Source of the DNA: Halomarina salina
Lineage (GTDB): Archaea; Halobacteriota; Halobacteria; Halobacteriales; Haloarculaceae
Direction of reading: 5' to 3'
Assembly (NCBI RefSeq): GCF_023074835.1
Contig: NZ_JALLGW010000002.1
Location: forward strand, 620,001 to 684,000
Length of the DNA stretch: 64,000 nt
This document shows positions 32,201 to 41,314 of this stretch, piece after piece (position 1 is the stretch's first letter; each line of letters opens with the position of its first letter). The notes below the pieces were generated by a model, which saw nothing but the letters and a program-made list of their open reading frames with translations, was not told where the DNA came from and did not search any database. The position numbers and the translations under genes were made by a program.

Positions 32201-33829
32201 ATGGATGAACACAGCCGTCGGAGGTTCCTTCGACTCGTCGGCGCCGCCGGGGCAGGCGTCGCACTCGGTACCGTTCCAGTGGCCGCGGCGGGCGAGAGAG
32301 AGCGCTTCCTCATCGACCTGCAGGAGGTCGACCGGTCGGCGGTGCCCGGAGACGTCGACATCGTCCACGACCTGTCCGCCATCGACGTGCTGGTCGCCGC
32401 CGGTGACCCGGAGAGCGTCGGAGGGGCGGCCGCGACGGCACCGGACGTGGCGCTGAACCGCCACGACGACCGCTGGGAGGGCGACTGGGACGGCGACGAC
32501 GACGACCACGGGCACGGCGGACCGGCCAGAGAGCATCACGACGACGATGACGACGAGGAAGAAGAGCCGAAACTGCCCGACTACCGGTCGCTCCAGTGGG
32601 ACAAGCACTCGCAGGAACTCGAAGAGGAGGTCCACGAGGAGACCCGCGGTCGTGGCAGTCGACTCGCGGTCATCGACTCCGGCGTCGCGGACCACCCGGA
32701 CCTGAGACGCCCGTTGAACGAACGGCTCTCGAAGAACTTCACCGACGACGGCGAGAACTTCCGACCGAACGGGGCGGGCGACCACGGCACCCACGTCGCC
32801 GGTATCGTCGCCGGGACGGACGACTACCGCGGTCCCCGCGGCGGTATCCTCGGCACCGCGCCGAAGACGGACCTGCTCGCCCTCCGCGTGTTCTCGTCGG
32901 AGGGCGGCGCGGCGACGGGCGACGTCATGGCGGCGCTGATGTACGCGGCCGACAAGCGGTGTGACGCCGCGAACGTCAGCCTCGGGTTCCCGCTCCCGTT
33001 CGTCTACCCCGACGAGTACCCCGAACTGCTCACCATCAAGACGCTGTACGAACGCGCCGTCTCGTACGCGAACGAACGCGGGACGGTCGTCGTCAACTCC
33101 GCCGGTAACGACGCCCTCGACATGGACCCCGAGAGCGTGCTCAGCCTCCCGACGGAGGCCGAAGGCGTGTTCGCCGTCTCGGCGACCGGCCCCATCGGCT
33201 ACCTCTGGGACGACGAGGAGGAGGGAGACGGCGAGTGGGACCACGACGAGGACGACCACTGGGACCGCGACGACGACGATCACTGGGACGACGACGGTGT
33301 CGACGTGGAGGAGGCGCTCGAACACCTCCGTCAGCCGACCACCCAGCCCGCCATCTACACCAACTACGGCGGCGACGTCCTCGACGTGAGCGCCGAGGGC
33401 GGGAACTACGACCCCGAGGCGTACGCCGAGGCCAACGACGGCGATGACGACAATCCGAAGTGGTACTACGACCTCGTCGTCTCGACGGTCACGCCGAACG
33501 ACGACGGCACGCCCGGCTACGGCTGGAAGGCGGGGACGTCGATGGCGGCCCCACAGGTCACCGGCGCGGTGGGGCTGGTCCGCTCGCTCGCCCCCCGGAT
33601 GGGCGTCCGCGAGGTCGAGGAACTCGTCCGCTCGACGGCGAGCGACCTCGGCGACCCCGACTACCACGGCGACGGCCACCTCGACCTGACCGCTCTGGTC
33701 GACGCAGCGGAGGACCGCGACTGGCACGACGACGGTTGGGACGACGATGACGACGACCACGACGGCGACCGTGGCGACGACTGGGACGACGACTGGGACG
33801 ACGACGACCGAGACGACGACCACTGGTAG
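32201..33829 (+). CDS. Tat-exported subtilisin-like serine protease with Asp/His/Trp-rich segments
   Basis: The protein is 542 residues. HSRRRFLRLVGAAGAGVALG is a twin-arginine signal. The catalytic triad of an S8 protease is complete: Asp159 in LAVIDSGVADHP, His195 in GDHGTHVAGIVAG and Ser447 in AGTSMAAPQVTGA; Asn303 in NSAGND is the oxyanion residue. A propeptide-like region (about 30-125) precedes the domain and ends in HDDDDDEEEEP. An insert at about 336-366 (repeated HDE-DDHW-DRDDDD) and the last 35 residues (D, W and H) are unusual. It probably acts on secreted or surface proteins; the D/H-rich runs could bind divalent metal. A TATA-like stretch (TTAATTTGTATC) lies about 30 bases upstream. 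Confidence 0.92.
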   Translation: MDEHSRRRFLRLVGAAGAGVALGTVPVAAAGERERFLIDLQEVDRSAVPGDVDIVHDLSAIDVLVAAGDPESVGGAAATAPDVALNRHDDRWEGDWDGDDDDHGHGGPAREHHDDDDDEEEEPKLPDYRSLQWDKHSQELEEEVHEETRGRGSRLAVIDSGVADHPDLRRPLNERLSKNFTDDGENFRPNGAGDHGTHVAGIVAGTDDYRGPRGGILGTAPKTDLLALRVFSSEGGAATGDVMAALMYAADKRCDAANVSLGFPLPFVYPDEYPELLTIKTLYERAVSYANERGTVVVNSAGNDALDMDPESVLSLPTEAEGVFAVSATGPIGYLWDDEEEGDGEWDHDEDDHWDRDDDDHWDDDGVDVEEALEHLRQPTTQPAIYTNYGGDVLDVSAEGGNYDPEAYAEANDGDDDNPKWYYDLVVSTVTPNDDGTPGYGWKAGTSMAAPQVTGAVGLVRSLAPRMGVREVEELVRSTASDLGDPDYHGDGHLDLTALVDAAEDRDWHDDGWDDDDDDHDGDRGDDWDDDWDDDDRDDDHW

Positions 33830-33981
33830 TCGGACTCGACCGCGACACCGACACGACTGTTTTTCCGTGACACCGGACGAGGAGCGCCGCGACCGGGCAC
33901 CGCCCTCGCCGTTCGTATCGGTTCTCGTACAAAAACCCGGTTCAGGGAACGTTCTTGTGAGTCGCTGGCACACGTTCGAGT

Positions 33982-35817
33982 ATGGCAACGGACCCCGACA
34001 CCGCCGCCTCAGACGACCGGTTCGTCCGCGTCGCCGACCGCGAGACGCTCGAAGCCGACGGGCAGGCAGTCGTCAGCGAGGACGGCCAGGCCATCGCGCT
34101 GTTCCACCACGAGGGCGAGGTGTTCGCCGTCGACAACCGCTGTCCGCACATGGGCTTCCCGCTCTCGCGGGGGTCCATCGAGGACGGCATCCTCACCTGT
34201 CACTGGCATCACGCCCGGTTCGAACTGGAGGAGGGCGACACGTTCGACATCTGGGCCGACGACGTCCAGACGTTCCCCGTCGAACTGCGCGACGACGGGG
34301 TCTACCTCGACCCGGACCCGCCCACGGACGTCGACCCGGCGACCCACTGGCGCAATCGCCTCGCCGACGGCCTCCACGAGAACCTCTCGCTCGTCATGGC
34401 GAAGGCCATCATCGGACTCGACGGAGAGGGCCGCGATGCCGGAACGGTCTCGGACAGTGCGAGCGGAGAGCGGAGCGAGCCGCGAGCAGACGGGTTCCAC
34501 ACGCCCGTCGAGACGGCCGTCAACTTCGGGACGCGCTACCGCGAGATGGGGTGGGGTCGCGGCCTCACGACGCTCGGCTGCATGGCGAACCTCTACGACG
34601 ACGTCGGCGGGCGCGACAAGCGCCGCGCGATGTTCATGGGCGTCCGCGAGGTAGCCGACGAGACGGCCGGGTCGGCTCCGCGCTTCCAGCAGTACGCGTT
34701 CGACAACCGCGAGGTCTCCAAGGAGCGACTCAAGGAGTGGTTCCGCGACTGCGTCGAGGTGCGTGACCGCGACGGCGCGGAGCGCGTCCTCCTCACCGCC
34801 ATCGGGAACCTCCCACGGGAGGACGTCGCCGACATCCTGTTCACCGCCGCGACGGACCACCTCTACCTCAACAACGGCCACTCGCTCGACTTCGTCAACA
34901 CGGCGTTCGAGACCGTGGACCACATCGGCTGGGAGGACCACGCCGACGCCGCCCTCGCCTCGACGCTCGAACAGCTCACGGGCGCGACGCGCTCGGAGGA
35001 ACTCTCCTCGTGGCGCCAACCCGTCGACATCGCCGAACTCGTCTTCGACGCCCACGACCTGCTCCCGGACCTCGTCGCTGCCGGCGCCGGGAAAGAGTGG
35101 AAACGACCCGAGTGGTTCGTCGAGACGCTCCTCGAAGACGACCCCGAACTCGTTATCGACACGCTCACCGACGCGATTCGGGAGGGGGCGACGACGGAGC
35201 AGCTCGCAGACGCCGTCGCCCGCGCCGCGACTCGCCGGGTGGCGTACTTCGCGACGAACAACGAGTTCAACGACTGGAACACAGTCCATCACACGTTCAC
35301 CTACGCGAACGCGGTCCACCGCGCGACGGCGAAGACCGACGCCACCGAACTGTACCGCGGCTGTCTCGACGCCGCGATGTCGGTGTACCTCGACCGGTTC
35401 CTCAACCAGCCCCGAGCGCCCGTCCCGTCACCGGGCGAGAGCGACCGCGACCCGCTCGACGTCAGGGAGGAACTGCTCGACTGCTTCGACGAGCAAGGGC
35501 AGGTCAACCGGGCGGCCACGCTCGTCAGCGAACACTTCGACGCCGGCGGGGACCCCGCGGACCTGAAGCGGACGCTCGGCCGCGGCCTGCTCCGGGAGGA
35601 CGCTGGCTTCCACACGCTCCAGAACGTCGAGGCGGGGTTCCAGCGGTTCGACGCGCTGGCCGACGACCCGGCGACAGACGAACTGGAGGCGCGACTCGCG
35701 CTCGTCGCCCCGGCGCGCTACATGGCCGCGCACTTCCCGACCCGTCGCTCCGCGGAACAGACGTTCTCCATCGCCACGAGACTCCATCAAGGGGAACGAC
35801 TCCACGAGGTCGAGTGA
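33982..35817 (+). CDS. Rieske [2Fe-2S] protein fused to a large helical domain
   Basis: The protein is 611 residues. Residues about 10-110 form a Rieske domain: CPHMGFPLSRGSIEDGILTCHWHHARFELEEG, where CxH and CxxH (C-P-H, C-H-W-H) bind the [2Fe-2S] cluster. No TM anchor or signal is present, so it is cytosolic. The remaining 480 residues are alpha-helical with several conserved-looking His residues (DHLYLNNGHSLDF, WNTVHHTFTYANAVH). A related arrangement is seen in questin-oxidase-like and other Rieske-linked proteins, but I cannot assign a reaction. It could be an oxygenase-like protein with its electron carrier built in. Confidence 0.8.
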   Translation: MATDPDTAASDDRFVRVADRETLEADGQAVVSEDGQAIALFHHEGEVFAVDNRCPHMGFPLSRGSIEDGILTCHWHHARFELEEGDTFDIWADDVQTFPVELRDDGVYLDPDPPTDVDPATHWRNRLADGLHENLSLVMAKAIIGLDGEGRDAGTVSDSASGERSEPRADGFHTPVETAVNFGTRYREMGWGRGLTTLGCMANLYDDVGGRDKRRAMFMGVREVADETAGSAPRFQQYAFDNREVSKERLKEWFRDCVEVRDRDGAERVLLTAIGNLPREDVADILFTAATDHLYLNNGHSLDFVNTAFETVDHIGWEDHADAALASTLEQLTGATRSEELSSWRQPVDIAELVFDAHDLLPDLVAAGAGKEWKRPEWFVETLLEDDPELVIDTLTDAIREGATTEQLADAVARAATRRVAYFATNNEFNDWNTVHHTFTYANAVHRATAKTDATELYRGCLDAAMSVYLDRFLNQPRAPVPSPGESDRDPLDVREELLDCFDEQGQVNRAATLVSEHFDAGGDPADLKRTLGRGLLREDAGFHTLQNVEAGFQRFDALADDPATDELEARLALVAPARYMAAHFPTRRSAEQTFSIATRLHQGERLHEVE

Positions 35818-35823
35818 GGGGCC

Positions 35824-36474
35824 TCAGAGCGAGTGACGGTTCCGGTCGGCCGAGGGCCTCCGGTCGCTCGCCGGTTCGTACACCAGCATCTCGTCGACGC
35901 TGACGTCGTAGAACAGGCTCCCCCGAGGGACCCGCAGGAGGTAGTACAGCAGGTACAGGTCGCCAGCGACGCCGCTCGTGTTGACGATCAGGGCGACGAC
36001 GAACGGCACGACCAGCCAGTCCGGCACGACGGCGAGCGCGAGCGCACAGCCGAGCGTGATGACCACGAGCGGTGCGACGGCGGTGAGCGCGAGGTCACGA
36101 CGCGTGACGCGCTGTTCGAACGTCCCGGCGTAGGCGGCGTACAGCAGCGTCCCGAGATGGGCGACGCCGAACGTGACCCGGTAGCCAAGCGCCCGCGCGA
36201 CGACGCCGTGGACGGCCTCGTGGACGACGAGCGTCCCGACGAAGGCGACGACCAGACCGAGCAGCCCGAGGGCGACCCCGCCCCAGACCCCGAGCCCCGC
36301 TATCGACTGACCGAACGTGACGGTGACCTCGCCGCCGCGGAGCCACGCCGCGAGGACCAGCGCACCGACGCCCCCGACGACGAAGCCGACGAGACTCACC
36401 ACCTGCAGAAGCGTCTGCGGGTAGGTGAACTCGTACGGCACGGCGAAGCCACTGAACACTGGTCGGGTGGGCAC
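35824..36474 (-). CDS. Membrane zincin (DUF3267-like)
   Basis: The protein is 216 residues from GTG 36474. Its second half is convergent with the Rieske gene, seven bases apart. It has five or six hydrophobic helices. HEAVHGVVARALGY (about residues 86-99) is the HExxH zinc motif of DUF3267 proteins, placed at the start of a helix (as in membrane metalloproteases), followed by VAHLGTLLYAAYAG, then TAVAPLVVITLGCAL. The N-terminus begins MPTRPVFSGFAVPYEF. It may be an intramembrane or membrane-linked protease, but activity has not been shown for most of this family, so substrate is unknown. Confidence 0.78.
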   Translation of the reverse strand: MPTRPVFSGFAVPYEFTYPQTLLQVVSLVGFVVGGVGALVLAAWLRGGEVTVTFGQSIAGLGVWGGVALGLLGLVVAFVGTLVVHEAVHGVVARALGYRVTFGVAHLGTLLYAAYAGTFEQRVTRRDLALTAVAPLVVITLGCALALAVVPDWLVVPFVVALIVNTSGVAGDLYLLYYLLRVPRGSLFYDVSVDEMLVYEPASDRRPSADRNRHSL

Positions 36475-36570
36475 GCTCTCAGTTCGTCGGCCGAGGAGAT
36501 AACAGTAGCGTGAGTCGTGTCAGCCGTCGTTCGGGGGACGCCGTGGACGCGTCGGCGTTCGACCGCGGCG

Positions 36571-37299
36571 TCAGCGGTAGTTCTTGAACAGCACCGCTCG
36601 CACGTCGTCGCGGGTCTGGACCGTCTCCGTCGACCCGTCGGGGAGGTCGATCTCGTAGCGCGCCTCGCCGTCGTCCTCGCGCCACTTGTCGTCGTGGGTC
36701 TCCAGCAGGTTCATCATCGCCTGGAGACGGTCGTTCCCACCCGTGTCCGAATCGAAGGACGAACCGCTCTCGCTGTCCTCGCCAGCGTTCTCCTCCTCGG
36801 CGCTGTCGTCTCCTTCGTCCCCCGCCTCCGTCTCGTCGCCGTCCTCGTCCGTATCGGCCGTCTCCGTCTCCGCGTCGTCGGCGTCCGCTGCGTCCTCGTC
36901 GCCGGCCGCGTCACTGTCGGCCTCCGCATCTCCATCGGCTTCCTCGTCGTCCGCCGCTGCTTCCGTCGCTTCCTCGTCCGCTTCTGCCTCCGCTTCGTCC
37001 GCGTCGTCCGTCGACGTTGGCGTGAAGAGCTCCTCCGACGCCTCTGACTCGACCTCCGCGCTGGTCGTCGCGTCGGCACCGTTCGTCTGCGTCGCCGTCG
37101 TTCCGGGCGTGCTGGTGTCGAGAGCGTCCACGTCGACGCTCGGCAGGTCGGGGTCCGTCGAGTCGTGAACGTCGATGAGGAACTGGAGGGCGTCCTGCGT
37201 CGTCACGTGGCCGTAGGGCCCGAGATACTCGGATTCGAGCGTGACCCGCACGCTCTCCAGGTAGGCGAGTTGGTCGTCGGTGACGTCGAGTTGTTGCAT
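36571..37299 (-). CDS. Haloarchaeal protein with conserved ends and a long acidic linker
   Basis: The protein is 242 residues. The N-terminal part (residues 1-60, MQQLDVTDDQLAYLESVRVTLESEYLGPYGHVTTQDALQFLIDVHDSTD) is a helical domain with a DNA- or protein-binding look. The middle (about 65-185) is a low-complexity Asp/Glu/Ala/Thr linker. The C-terminal part (NDRLQAMMNLLETHDDKWREDDGEARYEIDLPDGSTETVQTRDDVRAVLFKNYR) is a second small domain. Charge and composition fit a soluble cytosolic protein. I recognise no family. The TATA at 37324 gives a leaderless start. Confidence 0.7.
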   Translation of the reverse strand: MQQLDVTDDQLAYLESVRVTLESEYLGPYGHVTTQDALQFLIDVHDSTDPDLPSVDVDALDTSTPGTTATQTNGADATTSAEVESEASEELFTPTSTDDADEAEAEADEEATEAAADDEEADGDAEADSDAAGDEDAADADDAETETADTDEDGDETEAGDEGDDSAEEENAGEDSESGSSFDSDTGGNDRLQAMMNLLETHDDKWREDDGEARYEIDLPDGSTETVQTRDDVRAVLFKNYR

Positions 37300-37323
37300 A
37301 TGAACGGCCTTCGGGAGTCCTCG

Positions 37324-37330
37324 TATAAAG
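37324..37330 (-). promoter_or_regulatory. TATA box for the 36571-37299 gene
   Basis: The minus strand reads TTTATAC with its 3' end 25 bases from ATG 37299. This is one half of a compact divergent promoter pair with 37372-37378. Confidence 0.55.
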
Positions 37331-37371
37331 TTCCGTGCGTGTCGTTGTCGAACGTTCGCTCCATCCCAGTT

Positions 37372-37378
37372 GTTTTAT
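37372..37378 (+). promoter_or_regulatory. TATA box for the enoyl-CoA hydratase gene
   Basis: GTTTTAT lies 32-26 bases upstream of ATG 37404. It supports a leaderless start at 37404 and makes the upstream 23 in-frame codons unlikely to be coding. Confidence 0.55.
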
Positions 37379-37403
37379 CTCAACTGCGTTGGAACCAGGG
37401 GGC

Positions 37404-38222
37404 ATGTCCGACACCGACTACGGCTCCGACGGCGACGCCGACTACGAGAACCTCGCGCTCAGCGTGGAGGGCGGCGTCGCCCACCTGACGCTCGACTCGA
37501 CGAGCAACTTCAACTCGCTCAACCCGACGATGGCCGACGAACTCGTCGACGCGACGACCCGTCTCGCGGACGACGACGCGGTGCGATGTATCACGCTCCG
37601 CGGGACGGACGGCGTGTTCTGCGCCGGCGCGGACCTCGCCCAGTTCGACGGCGACGAGACGGACGCGCCCGAACTGCGGAGTCTCGCGTCGACACTCCAC
37701 GACAGCATGCTCGCGCTCCACCAGGCCCCGAAACCGGTCGTCACCGGCGTCAACGGCGTCGCCGCGGGTGCGGGGTTCTCGATGGCACTCTCGGGCGACG
37801 CGGTCGTGATGGCCGACGACGCTCGCCTGGAGTTCGCGTACGGGCGTGTCGGCCTCACCGGCGACGGCGGGTCGACGTTCTGGCTCCCGCGACTCGTGGG
37901 CCTCCGCCGCGCGAAGGAACTCGTCCTGATGGACGAACCCGTCGACGCCGACTACGCAGTCTCGCTCGGCCTCGTCACCGAGTCCGTCCCGAGCGACGAG
38001 TTCGACGAGCGCCTCGAATCCATGGCCGAGCGACTCGCCGACGGCCCGACGAAGGCGTTCGGCGCGACCAAGCGCCTGCTCGACGAGAGCTTCGGCCGCG
38101 AGTTCGCCGGACAGCTGGCCGAGGAGGCCGACACTATCGCGAACGCGACCCGGACCGAGGACTACCAGCGCGGACACGCCGCGTTCTTCGGGAAGGAGGA
38201 CCCGGAGTTCGTCGGTCGGTAG
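37404..38222 (+). CDS. Enoyl-CoA hydratase/isomerase
   Basis: The protein is 272 residues from ATG 37404. The crotonase fold is clear: VAHLTLDSTSNFNSLNPTMADELVDATTRL, then RGTDGVFCAGADLAQFDG (the oxyanion-hole loop GxxFxxGxD), APKPVVTGVNGVAAGAGFSMALSGD (the second oxyanion loop) and GLTGDGGSTFWLPRLVGLRRAKELVLM. A Glu or Asp at the usual catalytic places is partly changed (second acid not obvious: GDGGSTF), so hydratase or isomerase cannot be decided. It would act in beta-oxidation or a related acyl-CoA path. It ends 82 bases before the convergent dnaK stop. Confidence 0.9.
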   Translation: MSDTDYGSDGDADYENLALSVEGGVAHLTLDSTSNFNSLNPTMADELVDATTRLADDDAVRCITLRGTDGVFCAGADLAQFDGDETDAPELRSLASTLHDSMLALHQAPKPVVTGVNGVAAGAGFSMALSGDAVVMADDARLEFAYGRVGLTGDGGSTFWLPRLVGLRRAKELVLMDEPVDADYAVSLGLVTESVPSDEFDERLESMAERLADGPTKAFGATKRLLDESFGREFAGQLAEEADTIANATRTEDYQRGHAAFFGKEDPEFVGR

Positions 38223-38303
38223 ACATCTCGTCGGTTCGGCCGCGACAGCCGGCGCTCGTCGCGTCGAGAGAGACCGCAGAAGAACCGTCGCGAGTCGGCG
38301 CGA

Positions 38304-40226
38304 TTACGAGTCGTCGGTCGTCTCGTCTTCCTCGTCGTCGACGTCTTCGAAGTCGGCGTCGACGTACTCCGACTCCTGTCCCGCGCCGGGACCGGCACCG
38401 GCTTCGCCGGGGCCAGCGCCCGCGGCACCTGCGCCCGCACCGGGACCGGCACCGCCCGGCCCCGCGCCGCCCGCGGCGGCCTGCTGCTGGTCGTACATCT
38501 GCTTGCCGATCTCCTGGAGTTCGGAGGCCAGCGCCTCGGTGGCGTCTTCCAGCTCCTCCGTGGTGGCGTCCTCGTCTTCGAGCGTCGCCTCCACGTCGTC
38601 GATGGCGGCCTCGATGTCCTCCTGCAGGTCGTCGGAGACGTTCTCCTCGTTCTCCTCCAGCAGGGTCTCCGCACGCTGGACCGAACTCTCGGCGTCGTTG
38701 CGTGCCTCGATACGCTCGCGCCGTTCCTTGTCCTCCTCGGCGTGCTCCTCGGCCTCCTGCTGCATGCGGTCGATCTCCTCGTCGGAGAGGCCCGCGCCGC
38801 CCTCGATGGTGATGGACTCGGCGTTGCCCGATCCCTTGTCCTCGGCTTCGACGTTGACGATGCCGTTCTCGTCGATGTTGAACGTCACCTCGATCTGCGG
38901 CGTCCCCGCGGGCGCGGGCGGGATGCCCGCGAGCTGGAACTCGCCGAGCAGTTCGTTCTGCTCGGCCATCTCGCGTTCGCCCTGGAACACGCGGACCTGG
39001 ACGTTGGTCTGGTTGGCCGCGGCCGTGGTGAATATCTTCGACTCCTCGGTCGGGATGGTCGTGTTCTTCTCGATGAGGCGCTCGAACAGACCACCCTTCA
39101 CCTCGATTCCCAGCGAAAGCGGCGTCACGTCGAGCAGGACGATGTCGTCGACCTCGCCGCCCAGGACGCCACCCTGAATCGCGGCACCGAGCGCGACGAC
39201 TTCGTCCGGGTTGACGTTCTTCTTCGGCTCCTGGCCCGTCAGCTCCTCGACCTGCTCCTGGACCTGCGGCATCCGGGTCGACCCGCCGACGAGGATGACC
39301 TCGTCGATGTCGGACTTCGAGTAGCCCGCGTCCGAGAGCGCCTGCTCGGTCGGTTCGACCGTGCGCTCGACGAGGTCGCTGGTGAGCGACTCGAACTTCG
39401 CGCGGGTCATCTTCGTCTCCAGGTTGAGCGGGCCGGAGTCGGTGGCCGCGATGAACGGGAGGTTGATGGTCGTCTCCTTCCGGCTGGAGAGCTCGATCTT
39501 CGCCTCCTCGGCGGCGTCCTTCAGGCGCTGGAGCGCCTGCCGGTCGTCGCGGAGGTCGACGCCGTGTTCGGCCTCGAACTCGTCGGCGAGGTGGTCGATG
39601 ATGGCCTGGTCCCAGTCGTCGCCCCCGAGGTCGTTGTCGCCGTTCGTGGCGACGACCTCGTAGACGCCGCCACCCAGGTCGAGGATGGAGACGTCGAACG
39701 TGCCGCCCCCGAGGTCGTAGACGAGGACCGTCTGGTCGGAGTCGTCGTCGAGACCGTACGCCATCGACGCGGCGGTCGGCTCGTTGACGATGCGCTCGAC
39801 CTCGAACCCGGCGACCTCACCGGCGTCCTTGGTCGCCTGTCGCTGCTTGTCGTTGAAGTACGCCGGGACCGTGATGACGGCCTTCTCCACCTCGTCGCCG
39901 AGGTACTCCTCGGCGTCGCGCTTGATCTTCTGGAGGATCATCGCCGATATCTCCTCGGGCGTGTAGTCCTCGCCGTCGATGTCGACGGTGTACCCCTGCT
40001 CGCCCATGTGGCGCTTGATGGAGGAGATGGTGCGCTCGGGGTTCTGGATGGCCTGGTTCTTCGCTGGTTTGCCGACGAGGCGCTCTTCGTCCGTGAACGC
40101 GACGACGGAGGGTGTCGTCCGCTCGCCTTCACCGTTGACGATGATCTCCGGGTCGCCACCCTCCATCACCGCGAACGCGGAGTTGGTGGTACCGAGGTCG
40201 ATACCGAGAATCTTGTTGCTCGCCAT
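38304..40226 (-). CDS. dnaK: Molecular chaperone DnaK (Hsp70)
   Basis: The protein is 640 residues from ATG 40226. [20 protein letters not shown] opens the ATPase domain. [25 protein letters not shown] and [21 protein letters not shown] are the phosphate and adenosine motifs. [17 protein letters not shown] follows. The substrate-binding domain starts at about [12 protein letters not shown] and a helical lid ends with a Gly/Ala/Pro-rich tail (about 575-615) and acidic [11 protein letters not shown]. It is an ATP-driven folding chaperone with DnaJ and GrpE. Same strand as grpE, but separated by 312 bases and with a strong TATA box of its own. Confidence 0.97.
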   Translation of the reverse strand: MASNKILGIDLGTTNSAFAVMEGGDPEIIVNGEGERTTPSVVAFTDEERLVGKPAKNQAIQNPERTISSIKRHMGEQGYTVDIDGEDYTPEEISAMILQKIKRDAEEYLGDEVEKAVITVPAYFNDKQRQATKDAGEVAGFEVERIVNEPTAASMAYGLDDDSDQTVLVYDLGGGTFDVSILDLGGGVYEVVATNGDNDLGGDDWDQAIIDHLADEFEAEHGVDLRDDRQALQRLKDAAEEAKIELSSRKETTINLPFIAATDSGPLNLETKMTRAKFESLTSDLVERTVEPTEQALSDAGYSKSDIDEVILVGGSTRMPQVQEQVEELTGQEPKKNVNPDEVVALGAAIQGGVLGGEVDDIVLLDVTPLSLGIEVKGGLFERLIEKNTTIPTEESKIFTTAAANQTNVQVRVFQGEREMAEQNELLGEFQLAGIPPAPAGTPQIEVTFNIDENGIVNVEAEDKGSGNAESITIEGGAGLSDEEIDRMQQEAEEHAEEDKERRERIEARNDAESSVQRAETLLEENEENVSDDLQEDIEAAIDDVEATLEDEDATTEELEDATEALASELQEIGKQMYDQQQAAAGGAGPGGAGPGAGAGAAGAGPGEAGAGPGAGQESEYVDADFEDVDDEEDETTDDS

Positions 40227-40343
40227 TACCGTCCCATACCGTTCTCGCACTGGTAAAGCTTGCTGAATAGGCCGTCACACACGTTCTATCGAATCGACCG
40301 CAGTAGTGCGGTTTCGAAAACCAACGACAGCTACCGCTGGGAA

Positions 40344-40352
40344 GTTTTATAC
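40344..40352 (-). promoter_or_regulatory. TATA box of the dnaK promoter
   Basis: The minus strand reads GTATAAAAC, the best TATA box in the window. It would start transcription near 40318, giving a leader of about 90 bases. A leader of this length is unusual next to the many leaderless genes here and may bear a heat-shock control element. Confidence 0.6.
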
Positions 40353-40502
40353 AGAAGTTCCGGGACAGTCGGTCACGACGTCAACTGAGTGACGAGAGCG
40401 GCGAGTCGTGACGACCCGTGTTCGCCCGACCGTCGGTCGAGGTTGCTCCGTACGGCTCGCTTCCGGACGCCCGGAAGACTCGCTGTACCCGTCTTCCGTG
40501 CT

Positions 40503-40524
40503 CCCGCTCGCTAGCGCTCGCGGG
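40503..40524 (-). terminator. Hairpin downstream of grpE
   Basis: CCCGC (40503-40507) pairs with GCGGG (40520-40524) around a 12-base loop containing CTAGC. It lies 15 bases past the grpE stop. There is no T tract, so this is tentative. Confidence 0.35.
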
Positions 40525-40538
40525 AACTCCGAACCGTG

Positions 40539-41243
40539 CTACTCCTCGTTCTCGTCGTCCCCGTCACTGACCGTCACCTGCGCGGACCGGACGACCTTCT
40601 CGGCCATCTCGTAACCGGGGCGGTGGACCTGCGCGACGGTGCCCTCGGGGCGGTCGCTGGCGACGCGCATCAGCACCTCGTGGCGCTGTGGGTCCACCTC
40701 GTCGCCGGGGTCCGGCGATATCTCCTCGACGTTCTCGGCGTCGAGCACGTCGTCGAACTGGCGCAGCGTGGACTCGACGCCCTCCCGGATGTCGCCCTCC
40801 TGTTCCAGTCCTCGCTGGAGGTTGTCGCGGACGTCGACCATCCGGGTGACGAGGTCCTCCGTCGCGCGCTTCTTCTCCTGCTCGCGGCGCTTCTCCATCC
40901 GCTTCTTGTAGTTCTGGAAGTCCGCCTGCGTGCGGGCGAGTTTCGATTCGAGGTCTTCGGCCGTCCGGTCGGCCTCCTCGGCGCGAGCGCGGAGGTCCGC
41001 GATCTCGCGGGCGACCGCCTCGGGGTCGCTCTCCCGGACCCGTTCGACCAGGTCCTCGGCAGCGGTCTCCGCTTCAGCCTCGACGGCCGTGTCGGCCTCC
41101 CCGTCGTCGGCCGACTGGGCGTCGCTCGTCGTCCCCGGTTCCGTCGCGTGGCGGTCGGGCCCGTCGTCGGCCCCACCGTTCGCTGCGTCCGAGCGTCGGT
41201 CGTCGGTCGCCTCGTGGTCGGCGTCCGGCGTCTCCTCGGTCAT
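40539..41243 (-). CDS. grpE: Nucleotide exchange factor GrpE
   Basis: The protein is 234 residues from ATG 41243. The first 75 residues are acidic and disordered-looking (TEETPDADHEATDDRR...). The long helix (about 80-150, ADLRARAEEADRTAEDLESKLARTQADFQNYKKRMEKRREQEKK) is the GrpE dimer coiled coil. The beta head is the C-terminal part: DEVDPQRHEVLMRVASDRPEGTVAQVHRPGYEMAEKVVRSAQVTVSDG with the typical EMAEKVVRSAQV end. It drives ADP release from DnaK. It lies upstream of dnaK on the same strand. The first GrpE codons in the longer open frame (41288) are a shadow. Confidence 0.95.
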   Translation of the reverse strand: MTEETPDADHEATDDRRSDAANGGADDGPDRHATEPGTTSDAQSADDGEADTAVEAEAETAAEDLVERVRESDPEAVAREIADLRARAEEADRTAEDLESKLARTQADFQNYKKRMEKRREQEKKRATEDLVTRMVDVRDNLQRGLEQEGDIREGVESTLRQFDDVLDAENVEEISPDPGDEVDPQRHEVLMRVASDRPEGTVAQVHRPGYEMAEKVVRSAQVTVSDGDDENEE

Positions 41244-41314
41244 ACCCGAAGGGACGACCGGCGGGCGTTTAACCCGACCGGAATCCACTTGCTCGGGGAC
41301 TCGCTACTCGCGGT

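Larger units (their letters stand above)
40227..40538. other. dnaK-grpE intergenic region, no gene seen
   Basis: 312 bases. Holds the dnaK TATA-like element (40344-40352), a candidate grpE terminator hairpin (40503-40524) and a smaller inverted repeat, CTTCCGG/CCGGAAG, near 40467-40484. Both open frames over it are non-coding in pattern. Confidence 0.6.
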
